From contig NZ_BLYI01000047.1 in assembly GCF_016586355.1 (NCBI RefSeq), positions 124,001-188,000 on the forward strand: DNA of 64,000 nucleotides. The letters run 5' to 3'. The notes below the pieces were generated by a model. That model did not search any database, was not told where the DNA came from, and was given only the letters and a program-made list of their open reading frames with translations. The translations under genes were made by a program, and so were the position numbers. The DNA comes from Anaerostipes butyraticus (GTDB lineage Bacteria; Bacillota; Clostridia; Lachnospirales; Lachnospiraceae). Positions 28,605 to 37,327 of the stretch are shown here, piece by piece; position 1 is the first letter of the stretch; each line of letters starts with the position of its first letter.

Positions 28605-28766
28605 AATAAGTCCCTCCTTTATCAATCGATGGACAGAAATGAAGTCTGTCTCTCCTTGTATGATGTGTCATATGATTCTTTTATATTCATTGTAAAAGAT
28701 GAGATAAAAGTTAGTCAACGGCAACATTTTTCTGACAACTTATAATGAGAAAAGATCTCATAGGGA

Positions 28767-30332
28767 CTATGGCATCTGGATTTCTCCGCAGATCAGCTGA
28801 ATGCTTTCTGTGACCATGCCCAGATAGTTTTCATCTACCAGAGCGGTGACAGTGTCGCCGGGATGGATAATAGTACTGCCTCTGGCAATGATTTCTTCTT
28901 CTCCCCGCTGCAGGGTAACGATCAGACAGTGATCAGGCCACTGGATATCCCGGATTTTCTGCCCGCAGGCCATGGAACCGGCGCCGACGCTGAAACTCCG
29001 GAGAATTTTGTGTTCCGGCCCTTCGTTTTCTTTCAGTCCGTTTTTGGCCAGGATCCGGCCCAGAAGACTTTCATAGATTGGTTCGCTCTTTAGCAGATGA
29101 GCAGTCATATAACTGATCAGGCAGACAACTGCCAGAGACAAAAAATGTTCAAAGGTACCGGTCATTTCCGCAATCAGAAGGATGCCGGTAATCGGAGCCC
29201 GGACGATGGCGGTAAAAAATCCTGCCATGGCAATGGTAATGAAATTTACCATATAAAATGGTTCCAGTCCGGTCTGATCAATGACGACAGTTCCGAAAAC
29301 AGCACCGATATACGCGCCTAATACCAGCATAGGGAAGAAAATGCCTCCTGGTGCGCCGGAGCCGAAGCAAAAGGCAGAAAACAGAAATTTTCCGATCAGA
29401 AGCATCAGCATAACGGCAACCGCCGGACGCTGTCCGTCCAGCAGACCGATCATGGCATGGCCTCCGGCAAGAATCTGCGGCATAGTATAGCAAACGATAC
29501 CGGAAAGGAGAAATGGAAGGATAATCCGGTACTGCGGCGGGATCATTTTCAAGGCATTAAAAAAATCCTGTCCTTTCAGCATTACAAAATTGTAGAATGC
29601 GCCAAGAACGCCGAGCAGAAGACCAAGAAGCACCAGAAGCCAGTAATTGTTCAGAGGAAGCGCACTGTGAAGGTGAAAATCAAAAACCGGAAGCAGGCCA
29701 AAAAAATGTTTGGAAAGAAAATCAGAAACAGCACATCCGGAAATAACACATACCAGCATGGAACTGTTGAAATTTTTCTGCAGTTCTTCCAGAGAAAACA
29801 TAACGCCGGCCAGAGGAGCGTTAAAAGCCGCGGCAAGCCCGGCGCCGGCTCCGCAGGTCAGCATGTACCGCTCTTTGGTAGGAGTTGTCCCGGTCAGCTT
29901 TGCGGCGCCTTTTGCTGCCATGGCTCCCAGCTGGACTGAAGGACCTTCCCGTCCCAGAGACAGGCCTCCCAGGATACATAAAGTTCCGCCAATAATCTTG
30001 GAGATCAGGATTCTGAGCCAGTTCTGATTTAAATATCCTTTCATCTCTCCCTGTACCTGTGGAATTCCGCTTCCGGAACTCATCCCCTCCCAGGCAACAA
30101 GACGTCCCACTAAAATACCCATAAGAATCAGAAGCAGGAACCATACGGTCATCAGAAGGCCGTTTCCTTTGGTAAAATCAATAACAGCAAATAAAGCGTT
30201 TTCGGCGTAATTTAACATTAAACGGTAAAATATGGCAGTTCCGCCGGCAGCCAGACCTACAAGAAGTCCGTTTAGAACCAGAGAAATGGAAAATCCGTGG
30301 GGATCTTCCAGCAGATTCGTTTTTTTCGGCAA
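28767..30332 (-). CDS. ClC family chloride channel/antiporter with C-terminal TrkA-C (RCK-C) domain
   Basis: 521 residues. ClC motifs GSGIPQV, GREGPSVQ with the gating Glu, and GAPGGIFFPML. FSLEEL holds the Glu pair that corresponds to the internal proton Glu of ClC-ec1, so an H+/Cl- antiporter is more likely than a channel. After about residue 430 a soluble TrkA-C-like domain (LIVTLQRGEEEIIARGSTIIHPGDTVTALV) could bind a nucleotide or ion as regulator. The gene stands alone on the minus strand with ung divergent. Confidence 0.9.
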   Translation of the reverse strand: MPKKTNLLEDPHGFSISLVLNGLLVGLAAGGTAIFYRLMLNYAENALFAVIDFTKGNGLLMTVWFLLLILMGILVGRLVAWEGMSSGSGIPQVQGEMKGYLNQNWLRILISKIIGGTLCILGGLSLGREGPSVQLGAMAAKGAAKLTGTTPTKERYMLTCGAGAGLAAAFNAPLAGVMFSLEELQKNFNSSMLVCVISGCAVSDFLSKHFFGLLPVFDFHLHSALPLNNYWLLVLLGLLLGVLGAFYNFVMLKGQDFFNALKMIPPQYRIILPFLLSGIVCYTMPQILAGGHAMIGLLDGQRPAVAVMLMLLIGKFLFSAFCFGSGAPGGIFFPMLVLGAYIGAVFGTVVIDQTGLEPFYMVNFITIAMAGFFTAIVRAPITGILLIAEMTGTFEHFLSLAVVCLISYMTAHLLKSEPIYESLLGRILAKNGLKENEGPEHKILRSFSVGAGSMACGQKIRDIQWPDHCLIVTLQRGEEEIIARGSTIIHPGDTVTALVDENYLGMVTESIQLICGEIQMP

Positions 30333-30423
30333 AGTTTTTCCCTCCCTTTCATATTCTAATCCATTTTATTTTACTACAAAATTATGCTATAATGGGAAAA
30401 GATTTTGCGAAGGAGGTCGAATT

Positions 30424-31098
30424 ATGCCGCCAATTACCAATGACTGGGCAGATTATCTCAAAGAAGAATTTGGAAAGCCATATTACAGAGAACTTTACAA
30501 GACGATTATGAAAGAATATCAGACGAAGCAGATTTTTCCGCCGGCAGACGATATTTTCAACGCATTCCATTTTACACCGGTGGAGAAGGTGAAAGTTGTC
30601 ATTTTGGGACAGGATCCTTACCACGGAGAGGGACAGGCCCACGGATTATCTTTTTCTGTAAAACCAGGTGTGGAAGCACCCCCGTCTCTTGTGAACATTT
30701 ATAAAGAATTGAATGAAGATCTGGGATGTTATATACCGAATAATGGATATCTGACCAAATGGGCAAAGCAGGGGGTGATGATGCTGAACACCGTACTGAC
30801 TGTACAGGCTCACCGTCCTAATTCTCATCGAAATATCGGATGGGAACAGTTTACAGATGCGGCAATCCGGGTGCTGGATCAGCAGGATCGTCCGATTGTA
30901 TTTATGCTCTGGGGACGGCCGGCACAGAATAAAAAGTCACTTCTTCACAATCCAAAACATTTGATTTTGGAAGCGCCGCATCCAAGTCCGCTTTCTGCTT
31001 ATCGGGGATTTTTCGGATGCAGACATTTTAGTAAAGCCAATGAATTTTTAGAGGCTCATGGCGTGGAGCCGATCGATTGGCAAATAGAAAATATATGA
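30424..31098 (+). CDS. ung: Uracil-DNA glycosylase
   Basis: 224 residues from ATG 30424 with GAAGGAGGTCG upstream; longer in-frame starts read into the promoter. Motif A GQDPYHG with catalytic Asp64, motif B HPSPLSAY with His186, and the uracil-pocket VLTVQAHRPNSH. Removes uracil from DNA in base excision repair. A HAD gene follows after 10 bases, then a D,D-carboxypeptidase after 15; the three look like one transcript. Confidence 0.96.
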   Translation: MPPITNDWADYLKEEFGKPYYRELYKTIMKEYQTKQIFPPADDIFNAFHFTPVEKVKVVILGQDPYHGEGQAHGLSFSVKPGVEAPPSLVNIYKELNEDLGCYIPNNGYLTKWAKQGVMMLNTVLTVQAHRPNSHRNIGWEQFTDAAIRVLDQQDRPIVFMLWGRPAQNKKSLLHNPKHLILEAPHPSPLSAYRGFFGCRHFSKANEFLEAHGVEPIDWQIENI

Positions 31099-31108
31099 GG
31101 AATTTATC

Positions 31109-31891
31109 ATGAGCAAGATTGTATTTTTTGATATTGACGGAACGCTGTTTTATTCTGGAATTGGAATTCCTGATTCTGCCAGAAAAGCGCTGAAACAGCT
31201 GTTCGCCAACGGACATAAGGCAGTGATGTGCACCGGAAGGAGCAGCGGCATGATTCCTGAATCCTATTTTCATATGGGATTTCATGGCATGATCCTGGGC
31301 GCAGGCGCTTATGTGGAATATGATGGGAAAGTCCTTCATCAGGAACTGATGAGCAGCCGTGAGGTGCAGAAAGTAATCGACTGGGGAAAAGAGCAGAACA
31401 TCGGGATTGTCCTGGAAGGCAGGAACAGCGGCTATTATGATAAGGATAATCATCAGGAATACTATACCGGTATGATCCGGAAGACAGAAAGAGACTGTGA
31501 AGGGAAAATGAAGCCTCTGGAAGAGGCGCGGGAGATTCAGAAATGGACGTATCACCATCTGGATCCCGGTAAAAAATACGAGATTGAAGCAATACTGGAG
31601 GGGAAATATGTCGGGACATATCATGAACCGGCAAATTCCGTAGAATTTCTGCCCAAAGGAATCCAAAAGGCAAAAGGAATTGAATGGATTCTGCAGGAAA
31701 CAGGATTTCAAAGGAAAGATACGTATGCTTTTGGCGATAGTGCAAATGATATTGATATGATTCGTTATGTACATTATGGAACCGCGATGGGAAATGCAGT
31801 TCCTGAGCTGAAGGAAGCAGCGGATTATGTGACAGAACGGGCCGATCAGGATGGGATCGCCCGGGGACTGGCGCATTTTGGATTAATTTAG
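31109..31891 (+). CDS. HAD-superfamily phosphatase, Cof/IIB type
   Basis: 260 residues. Motif I FDIDGTLF (Asp8, Asp10), motif II CTGRS, motif IV FGDSANDIDMI, with a large C2 cap between. Cof-type members dephosphorylate sugar phosphates, FMN or pyridoxal phosphate; the substrate here is not evident. Lies between ung and dacA on one strand with short gaps. Confidence 0.9.
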   Translation: MSKIVFFDIDGTLFYSGIGIPDSARKALKQLFANGHKAVMCTGRSSGMIPESYFHMGFHGMILGAGAYVEYDGKVLHQELMSSREVQKVIDWGKEQNIGIVLEGRNSGYYDKDNHQEYYTGMIRKTERDCEGKMKPLEEAREIQKWTYHHLDPGKKYEIEAILEGKYVGTYHEPANSVEFLPKGIQKAKGIEWILQETGFQRKDTYAFGDSANDIDMIRYVHYGTAMGNAVPELKEAADYVTERADQDGIARGLAHFGLI

Positions 31892-31906
31892 GCAGGAGGA
31901 TCACCA

Positions 31907-33010
31907 ATGAAAAAGATATGGAAATTACTGGCGGCTGTCGCCATCTGTATTATGGCAGGATCGGCAGCCCCGGTTCAGGCAGCAGGAGGTGTGGCAGTAA
32001 AGAAAAAGACATCACAGAAACAGCCGGAGATCGATGGAAAAGCAGGAATTGTAATGGACGCAAAGACCGGGAAAATACTTTTTGAAAAAAATATCAATGA
32101 AAAACATTATCCGGCAAGCATTACAAAGATTTTGACAACTTTGGTAGCAATTGAGAATAACGACGATCTGTATGGAGAAGTGACGTTCTCCAAGGAAGCG
32201 GTCAATGAGCTGGAAGAGGGAAGCACCCACATCGGAATCCAGGAGGGAGAAACCCTTCCGCTGATCGATGTTCTGTACGGAATCATGCTGGAATCTGCCA
32301 ATGAAGCGTGTAACGGCGCGGCAGAGTATACGGCAGGATCTAACAAGGAATTTGTCAAATTAATGAATCAGAAAGCCAGGGAACTGGGATGCGATCATTC
32401 CCATTTCGTGACCACCAATGGGCTTCATGATGACGATCATTATGTAACGGCAAAAGATATGGCAACGATCACAAAAGCAGCTTTGGAAAATGACACGTTC
32501 CGGAAGATTGCCTGCAGCAGAAACTATTATATTACGCCCACCAACAAGAGCAGGGAAGGCAGGGAACTCTGGAATCACCACAAGATGGTGAAGAAGACCA
32601 TGTTTCCATACGATGGGATCGAAGGCGGAAAGACCGGTTATACGACACGGGCCGGGGGAACTTTGGTAACGTTCTGCAAGCGGAATGATCTGGAACTGAT
32701 CTGTGTCGTGCTTCAGGGCAATGGATATGAATTGTACCGGGATACGATGAAGATGCTGGATTACGCATATGATAATTATAAAGTGGTGACTCCGTTTAAA
32801 GAAGTGCAGGGGATCATTCAGGACAATGGTCTGGGCATATTAAAAGCAGGGAACCAGCTGATGCCATGGACCCTGCAGTTAGATGAACTGAAAAATATTA
32901 CCGTTCTGCTGGAAAAGAACCAGGACGCGTCCAAATTGTCCTACCGCTGCAAAGGGAAAAAATTATATATTGATTACAACGGCAGAAAAATTGGAAATAT
33001 AACGCTTTAA
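31907..33010 (+). CDS. dacF: D-alanyl-D-alanine carboxypeptidase (PBP5/DacF-like)
   Basis: 367 residues, signal peptide about 1-26. Active-site motifs: SITK (Ser71, Lys74), SAN (130-132), KTG (242-244). Trims the terminal D-Ala from peptidoglycan pentapeptides outside the membrane. A beta-rich C-terminal region follows the catalytic domain, but it lacks an obvious final amphipathic anchor helix. The stop codon overlaps the stop of the convergent lipid kinase by four bases. The gene name is by family resemblance. Confidence 0.9.
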   Translation: MKKIWKLLAAVAICIMAGSAAPVQAAGGVAVKKKTSQKQPEIDGKAGIVMDAKTGKILFEKNINEKHYPASITKILTTLVAIENNDDLYGEVTFSKEAVNELEEGSTHIGIQEGETLPLIDVLYGIMLESANEACNGAAEYTAGSNKEFVKLMNQKARELGCDHSHFVTTNGLHDDDHYVTAKDMATITKAALENDTFRKIACSRNYYITPTNKSREGRELWNHHKMVKKTMFPYDGIEGGKTGYTTRAGGTLVTFCKRNDLELICVVLQGNGYELYRDTMKMLDYAYDNYKVVTPFKEVQGIIQDNGLGILKAGNQLMPWTLQLDELKNITVLLEKNQDASKLSYRCKGKKLYIDYNGRKIGNITL

Positions 33011-33921
33011 TTTGAGCGGAGAATGATCAGATTCAGGGCTTCCGGGATGATAGAAATATCGATCGGGAGCCCTTCTTCTAATATTTCACCGTCATAGTCG
33101 ATTGCGATTTCCGCTGTTTTCTCTGTAGGAAGGACAGAGAGCTCTTTTGTCTGAAAATATTCAATCGCCGGATGTTTCGGATGATCTCCCTGGAACCATT
33201 TGATGATCAGGTCAGGGGCCTCAAACAGAAGATCCATTTTTTTCAGAATCAGTACGTCCAGATATCCGTCAGATACGGATGCCAGAGGCGCAGCGTCGGC
33301 AAATCCTCCAACGCTCTTTGAATTAGTGACGAGAAAGAGCATGATATCCAGCGTATCGTTAAATTCTTTGCTGTGAAAAGATAATGTCATATTCTGGGCC
33401 AGCTGTTTTGGAAATTCCTTTACGCCTTCTAAATAGTAAGCCATTTTTCCAAGAACGGCTTTTTTGTCTTTCGGTACTTTGTAGGCAATGTCAGTCAGCA
33501 TTCCTGCAGCCAGGACATTGATAAAATATTCGTTGTTGACTTTTCCGATATCTACTTTTTTTGTCTGGAATTCTTCGATCATACGGCAGAAATCTTCCGC
33601 AGTCTGAGGAAGTTTCATATAGGTGGCAAAGTCATTGACTGTGCCGGCAGAAATGATTGCCAGAGGAGTGTTGCTTCCGCTTAAAATCAGACCGTTGGTG
33701 ACCTCATTTAAGGTTCCGTCGCCGCCGACTGATACAACGTAATCGTATTCGCCTGGCTTTAACTGGGCAGCCCTGTTCTTTGCGTCATTTTTCTTTTGTG
33801 TATAAAATACATCAATATGTGAAGTGATCTGGTTTAAAACCAGATTCGCCATGATTTCTCTTAAAGTTGATTCAATATTCTGCTTGCCTGAGGATGGATT
33901 GATAATAAATAAACCTTTCAT
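33007..33921 (-). CDS. Diacylglycerol kinase-family lipid kinase (YegS/DgkB-like)
   Basis: 304 residues. The nucleotide-binding VGGDGTLNEVTNG motif (65-77) and FIINPSSGKQN at the start define the DAGK catalytic family; GTVNDFATYMKLP is the second conserved block. Members phosphorylate diacylglycerol, undecaprenol-like or related lipids at the membrane; DgkB recycles diacylglycerol from teichoic acid synthesis. No neighbour specifies the substrate. Its own upstream region holds the tRNA-Arg gene, also on the minus strand. Confidence 0.9.
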   Translation of the reverse strand: MKGLFIINPSSGKQNIESTLREIMANLVLNQITSHIDVFYTQKKNDAKNRAAQLKPGEYDYVVSVGGDGTLNEVTNGLILSGSNTPLAIISAGTVNDFATYMKLPQTAEDFCRMIEEFQTKKVDIGKVNNEYFINVLAAGMLTDIAYKVPKDKKAVLGKMAYYLEGVKEFPKQLAQNMTLSFHSKEFNDTLDIMLFLVTNSKSVGGFADAAPLASVSDGYLDVLILKKMDLLFEAPDLIIKWFQGDHPKHPAIEYFQTKELSVLPTEKTAEIAIDYDGEILEEGLPIDISIIPEALNLIILRSN

Positions 33922-33964
33922 AGATGCCTCCTGTGGTACTAAACATTAGCAGCTCCAATGCAAA

Positions 33965-33988
33965 AGAAGAAGCCCTCCGGCTTCTTCT
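33965..33988 (-). terminator. Terminator of tRNA-Arg
   Basis: Perfect 10-bp stem AGAAGAAGCC / GGCTTCTTCT with a 4-base loop, followed on the minus strand by TTTT; 10 bases after the tRNA 3' end. Confidence 0.85.
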
Positions 33989-33998
33989 GGGTGCTTAG

Positions 33999-34072
33999 CG
34001 TTCCCGAGGTGATTCGAACACCCGACCTACCGCTTAGGAGGCGGTCGCTCTATCCAGCTGAGCTACGGAAAC
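33999..34072 (-). tRNA. tRNA-Arg (anticodon CCT)
   Basis: 74-nt cloverleaf on the minus strand: acceptor GTTTCCG / CGGGAAC, D arm GCTCAGCTGGATAGAGC, anticodon stem ACCGC / GCGGT with loop CTCCTAA (anticodon CCT, reads AGG), T arm GGGTG-TTCGAAT-CACCT, discriminator G. CCA is not encoded, so it must be added after transcription. Confidence 0.95.
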
Positions 34073-34245
34073 ATAAATAATATTCATATCTTTGATTATT
34101 TTATCCATTCTCACTGCAAATGTCAATCAAAAAAATGAAAAATCAGGCGGCCAAGGTTGACTTTTTCTTGTTTTTTCTTTAAAGTAATAAAACAAGATAG
34201 TATTATGATAAAGACAGTAGTGATATGAACAAAGGAAGGCGAATC

Positions 34246-34797
34246 ATGAATAAGGTATTTGTATTTTTAGCAGATGGATTTGAAGAGATTGAAGGGCTTA
34301 CAGTGGTTGATCTTCTGCGCAGAGCAGATATTGATACAGTGACGGTATCCATCGGTGATTCCAAAAGCATCATAGGATCTCATCATATTGAAGTAAAAGC
34401 AGATATTATGTTCCATGAAGTATTAGAAGCAGAAGGCACAGTGTTTGTGCTTCCGGGCGGAATGCCGGGAACCCTGCATCTGAAGGAACACGAAGGGCTT
34501 GATAAGCTGCTTAAGAAGGCATATGCCAATGGAAAATATATTGCGGCTATCTGTGCTGCGCCAACAGTTCTCGAGAAATGCGGACTGCTGGAAGGAAAGA
34601 AAGCAACTTCCTATCCTTCTGTGCAGGAAGAACTGAAATCCGCAGATTATCAGACAGACAAGGTGGTTGTGGATCAGAATATCATCACAAGCCGCGGAAT
34701 GGGAACTGCAATCGAATTTGGAGCAAAGATAGTAGAACTCCTGCAGGGAGAACAGGCAAAAGAAGAATTATTAGAAAGTATAGTTTACGGAGATTAA
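34246..34797 (+). CDS. DJ-1/PfpI family protein (YajL/ThiJ-like)
   Basis: 183 residues from ATG 34246 with AGGAAGG 6 bases upstream; the earlier in-frame ATG at 34225 is too close to that site. DJ-1 hallmarks: FLADGFEEIEG with the Glu14/15 that polarises the cysteine, nucleophile Cys103 in AAICAAPTVLE, and GGMPGT. Family members are deglycase/chaperone-like or of unknown activity. A DUF1189 membrane-protein gene follows 3 bases after the stop. Confidence 0.9.
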   Translation: MNKVFVFLADGFEEIEGLTVVDLLRRADIDTVTVSIGDSKSIIGSHHIEVKADIMFHEVLEAEGTVFVLPGGMPGTLHLKEHEGLDKLLKKAYANGKYIAAICAAPTVLEKCGLLEGKKATSYPSVQEELKSADYQTDKVVVDQNIITSRGMGTAIEFGAKIVELLQGEQAKEELLESIVYGD

Positions 34798-34800
34798 TGT

Positions 34801-35589
34801 ATGGAAGGAACAAAAAAGCTGGGCTGGCTGGAACAGCTTAAGATTGCCTGTCTGAAGCCAAGGGAATATCCACGGCTGCTTCAGGTTGGCAAGGGCAGAG
34901 TCGTTTGTTTTTTCATCGTTATTAGTTTTTTGATTACATTTCTGGGCTATGGAGTCAATATGATCGGCTTCAGTGTCAGCGTGGGAGGCGCGAAGAATTT
35001 TATTCTGAACCGCCTTCCGGCTTTTGAACTGAAGAATGGAACACTGGAGATGGAGAATCGTCTGGATTTTGATTTTGGCGGAATTCATATTGTCGCGGAT
35101 ACGACAAAAGATACCGTAGATACGAGTGATTTCAGCCCAGATTATTCCGGAGAGATTTATTTCGCAAAGAACGAAGCGGTCATCCAGACCAATTCAGTGC
35201 AGCCGATGCGGTACAGGGTTTCATTTTCTGATCATAAGAATGTTGTGTTTAACAATCATAAAATGCTGGCTCTGATCCCCGCAATCCGCATCTTTATGGT
35301 GCTCATGTTTTTTATGACATGGCTGATGCAGATTCTGCTGTATCTGTTTTTGTGTCTGTTTATCAGTATGTTTGTATTTATGAATCAGCGGGTTCGCAAT
35401 GAAGAAGTTTCATTTGGAAAAGTATTCCGCCTGTCAATTTATGCCAGGGTGATTTTCGAACTGATCGAGACACTGGGATCCACAGCAGGGATCGCATTTT
35501 TTTCAGGCAGTATATGGATGATCATTTCTTATCTGGGAAGTTATCAGCTTCTGGGAATGGCGTTTATAAAATCAGAAGATAAAAAATAA
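34801..35589 (+). CDS. DUF1189 family membrane protein
   Basis: 262 residues. One helix at about 35-58, an outside domain of about 100 residues (VSVGGAKNFILNRLPAFEL..., FSPDYSGEIYFAKNEAVIQ), then a hydrophobic block of two or three helices from about 158 and another near the C-terminus. Family function is not established. It abuts the DJ-1 gene and ends before a clear terminator. Confidence 0.82.
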   Translation: MEGTKKLGWLEQLKIACLKPREYPRLLQVGKGRVVCFFIVISFLITFLGYGVNMIGFSVSVGGAKNFILNRLPAFELKNGTLEMENRLDFDFGGIHIVADTTKDTVDTSDFSPDYSGEIYFAKNEAVIQTNSVQPMRYRVSFSDHKNVVFNNHKMLALIPAIRIFMVLMFFMTWLMQILLYLFLCLFISMFVFMNQRVRNEEVSFGKVFRLSIYARVIFELIETLGSTAGIAFFSGSIWMIISYLGSYQLLGMAFIKSEDKK

Positions 35590-35602
35590 CAGATGAAAAA
35601 AG

Positions 35603-35634
35603 AAAAAACCGCGGATATGTTCCGTGGTTTTTTT
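35603..35634 (+). terminator. Terminator of the DJ-1/DUF1189 pair
   Basis: Stem AAAAAACCGCGGA / TCCGTGGTTTTTT (one G-U) and a long T-run. Confidence 0.88.
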
Positions 35635-35644
35635 CTTTCTGGAG

Positions 35645-35764
35645 TAAAGTATAGGTCTTTGATGTCCGTCTTCTAGTCTGCCTGGTGTCATAAGATAAGT
35701 CAAAAATTTGTCATACGTATTCAAGTCCACTGCAAGTCAAAAACTAGTCATCAGCTATACTTTA
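35645..35764. repeat. 120-bp element with perfect 10-bp terminal inverted repeats and an internal 17-bp duplication
   Basis: TAAAGTATAG (35645-35654) and CTATACTTTA (35755-35764) are perfect inverted ends. Inside, AGTCAAAAA[T/C]T[T/A]GTCAT occurs twice (35698-35714 and 35735-35751, two mismatches). No reading frame of note. This could be a miniature transposon-like element or a structured transcript; no convincing target-site duplication is visible. It occupies most of the 330-base space between DUF1189 and the EamA gene. Confidence 0.5.
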
Positions 35765-35806
35765 TGATATTGCCTGCAGATGGCCTTCTACAGGCAATAT
35801 CATAAA
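35761..35806. repeat. Perfect 16-bp inverted repeat
   Basis: TTTATGATATTGCCTG / CAGGCAATATCATAAA with a 14-base loop, directly joined to the 120-bp element. Not followed by a T-run, so not a plain terminator. Confidence 0.6.
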
Positions 35807-35812
35807 ACGAAA

Positions 35813-35849
35813 AAAGGCATTCCAATCCCTTCGGATGGAACACCTTTGT
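35813..35849 (+). terminator. Terminator-like hairpin before the EamA gene
   Basis: AAAGG..TTCCA-ATCC / GGAT-GGAA..CCTTT around a CTTC loop, with one bulge; no strong T-run directly after. May end whatever transcript crosses the preceding repeat element. Confidence 0.4.
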
Positions 35850-35919
35850 TCTCGATGTTTTTTATTATACTCATATATGACGATTTGTCAAGAAAAAAAT
35901 TGAAAAAAGGGAGAAAATC

Positions 35920-36819
35920 ATGAAAAAACAAAAAGTAATGATCTTAGCCGTACTGGCTACTTTTTTATGGGGAAGTGCTTATCCCTGTATTAAAATCGGA
36001 TATGAGCTGTTTGAAATTGCAGCAGATGATCTTGGAAGTAAGTTTTTGTTTGCAGGAATCCGGTTTGTAATGGCGGGACTTATGGTTTTGGCATTTACTG
36101 CGCTGAAACAGCCGAAAGACTGTATTCCTAAAAAAAATATGGCAGGAAGGCTGGTTCTGCTTGGAATCCTGCAGACGACAATCCAGTATATCTTTTTCTA
36201 CATAGGGCTTGCCAATACGACCGGGGCTAAAAGTGCGATCATCAATTCTTTGACAGCCTTTTTTCCAATCGTTCTGGCTCCCTTGTTTTTCCGGGATGAC
36301 CGTCTGACGGTTAAAAAAGGGCTGGGATGCCTGATCGGCCTTGCAGGTATTGTGATCATCAATCTGGATGGCAGCGGTCTCGGAGGATTTAAGCTGACGG
36401 GAGAAGGATTTGCGGTGTTTGCGGCAATGGCTCAGAGCCTGGCATCAATCTACAGCAAAAAACTGGCCAGATATATGAATGTTATGACCATAACGGGATA
36501 TCAGCTTTTTATTGGAGGAATTCTTCTGGCAGCGGCAGGGGTTCTGACAGGAGGAACACTTACAGCTGTATGGCAGGGAGTACTGCTGCTTCTTTATATG
36601 GCGGCTTTGTCGGCGGTAGCTTTTACCGTATGGACCTATCTCCTGTCTCATAATCCGGTCAGTTCCGTATCCATTTATAATCTTTTGATCCCGGTATTCG
36701 GAACAGTTTTGTCAGGAATCTTTTTACAGGAAAATATTATGACATGGACGCATCTGATTTCCATTGTGCTTGTGTGTATGGGAATCGTGCTGGTCAATAG
36801 AAAACAAAAAGCTGAATGA
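35920..36819 (+). CDS. EamA/DMT family transporter
   Basis: 299 residues with about ten membrane helices in two EamA repeats (about 5-140 and 155-293). Markers: LWGSAYPCIKIGYE near the start and the LIPVFGTVLSGIFLQENI end of the second repeat. Members export metabolites such as amino acids or nucleosides; substrate unknown. AAAAAGGGAG precedes the ATG. A single-gene unit between two hairpins. Confidence 0.9.
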   Translation: MKKQKVMILAVLATFLWGSAYPCIKIGYELFEIAADDLGSKFLFAGIRFVMAGLMVLAFTALKQPKDCIPKKNMAGRLVLLGILQTTIQYIFFYIGLANTTGAKSAIINSLTAFFPIVLAPLFFRDDRLTVKKGLGCLIGLAGIVIINLDGSGLGGFKLTGEGFAVFAAMAQSLASIYSKKLARYMNVMTITGYQLFIGGILLAAAGVLTGGTLTAVWQGVLLLLYMAALSAVAFTVWTYLLSHNPVSSVSIYNLLIPVFGTVLSGIFLQENIMTWTHLISIVLVCMGIVLVNRKQKAE

Positions 36820-36839
36820 AAAAGATCCTCAGAAAAGGT

Positions 36840-36874
36840 AAAGAGAGCAGATAGGGAAATCTGCTCTCTTTGAG
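36840..36874 (+). terminator. Terminator of the EamA gene
   Basis: 13-bp perfect stem AAAGAGAGCAGAT / ATCTGCTCTCTTT, 6-base loop; the T-run is short. Confidence 0.8.
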
Positions 36875-36896
36875 GGGAGTATAAATAAATTAATAA

Positions 36897-36947
36897 GGGG
36901 TTATAAATCGAAAATATAATATACCTTCGATAAATGAATCATAACCC
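36897..36947. repeat. Nested inverted repeats in the space before the small Asn-rich gene
   Basis: GGGTTAT / ATAACCC encloses ATCGAA / TTCGAT; both pairs could form one interrupted hairpin. Purpose unknown. Confidence 0.4.
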
Positions 36948-37013
36948 ATTTACCAAAAAAAAGCAATCGTTTTTGATAAAAAAGTCAAAAAGTTTCTGTA
37001 ATCTTAATACATA

Positions 37014-37037
37014 ATTTTGAAACCTTTCGTTCAAAAT
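37014..37037. promoter_or_regulatory. Palindrome ATTTTGAA-N8-TTCAAAAT upstream of the small gene
   Basis: Perfect 8-bp arms centred about 45 bases before the ATG of the 52-residue gene. Could be an operator or an RNA hairpin near the transcript start. No clear sigmaA promoter is seen next to it. Confidence 0.4.
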
Positions 37038-37068
37038 AAACTTGTAAATCAAAGAAAGGAGAATGATT

Positions 37069-37227
37069 ATGTCAAAGAATTATTCCAACTCAAACAACAA
37101 AAACCAGTCATCTGGCAGCTCCAGGAACGCGAAAAACGGAGGACAGAACTGTATGAGGAACTCCTCTAAGAATAAGAGCCAGAATAAGACGCAGAATAAA
37201 AACCAGAATGTAAATGACGAATATTAG
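37069..37227 (+). CDS. 52-residue Asn/Lys/Ser/Gln-rich protein
   Basis: ATG 37069 with AAAGGAG 9 bases upstream; stop TAG. The product (begins MSKNYSNSNNKNQSSG, ends NKNQNVNDEY) has very many Asn, Lys, Ser and Gln, one Cys, no hydrophobic segment, and three NK-Q repeats near the end. It is certainly disordered. A very strong terminator directly after the stop argues that it is a real transcription unit. The composition recalls small spore proteins of Bacilli, but no recognised SASP motif is present, so this is only a hint. Too short for most gene callers. Confidence 0.75.
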   Translation: MSKNYSNSNNKNQSSGSSRNAKNGGQNCMRNSSKNKSQNKTQNKNQNVNDEY

Positions 37228-37237
37228 AGAAAGTCGG

Positions 37238-37287
37238 GAAAACAGCTTTCCGGAAATTTCAATTTCCGGGGGCTGTTTTCTTTTTTT
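37238..37287 (+). terminator. Strong terminator after the small gene
   Basis: Outer stem GAAAACAGC / GCTGTTTTC, inner stem CCGGAAATT / AATTTCCGG, then seven T. Confidence 0.92.
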
Positions 37288-37327
37288 CGCATAGTCTATT
37301 TATTATAGAAGGAAAAAGGATAGGGCA

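Noticed and set aside
31107-31907. Long minus-strand frames (over 260 codons) opposite the HAD phosphatase gene
   Set aside because: Two overlapping frames of low-complexity look, Cys/Ser/Pro-rich, antisense to a gene with all HAD motifs.
33965-33988. Second RNA gene next to tRNA-Arg
   Set aside because: The symmetric sequence is a simple 10-bp hairpin with T-run, i.e. the tRNA terminator.
35645-35764. Intact insertion sequence
   Set aside because: Only 120 bases, no transposase frame and no clear target duplication; reported as a repeat element instead.
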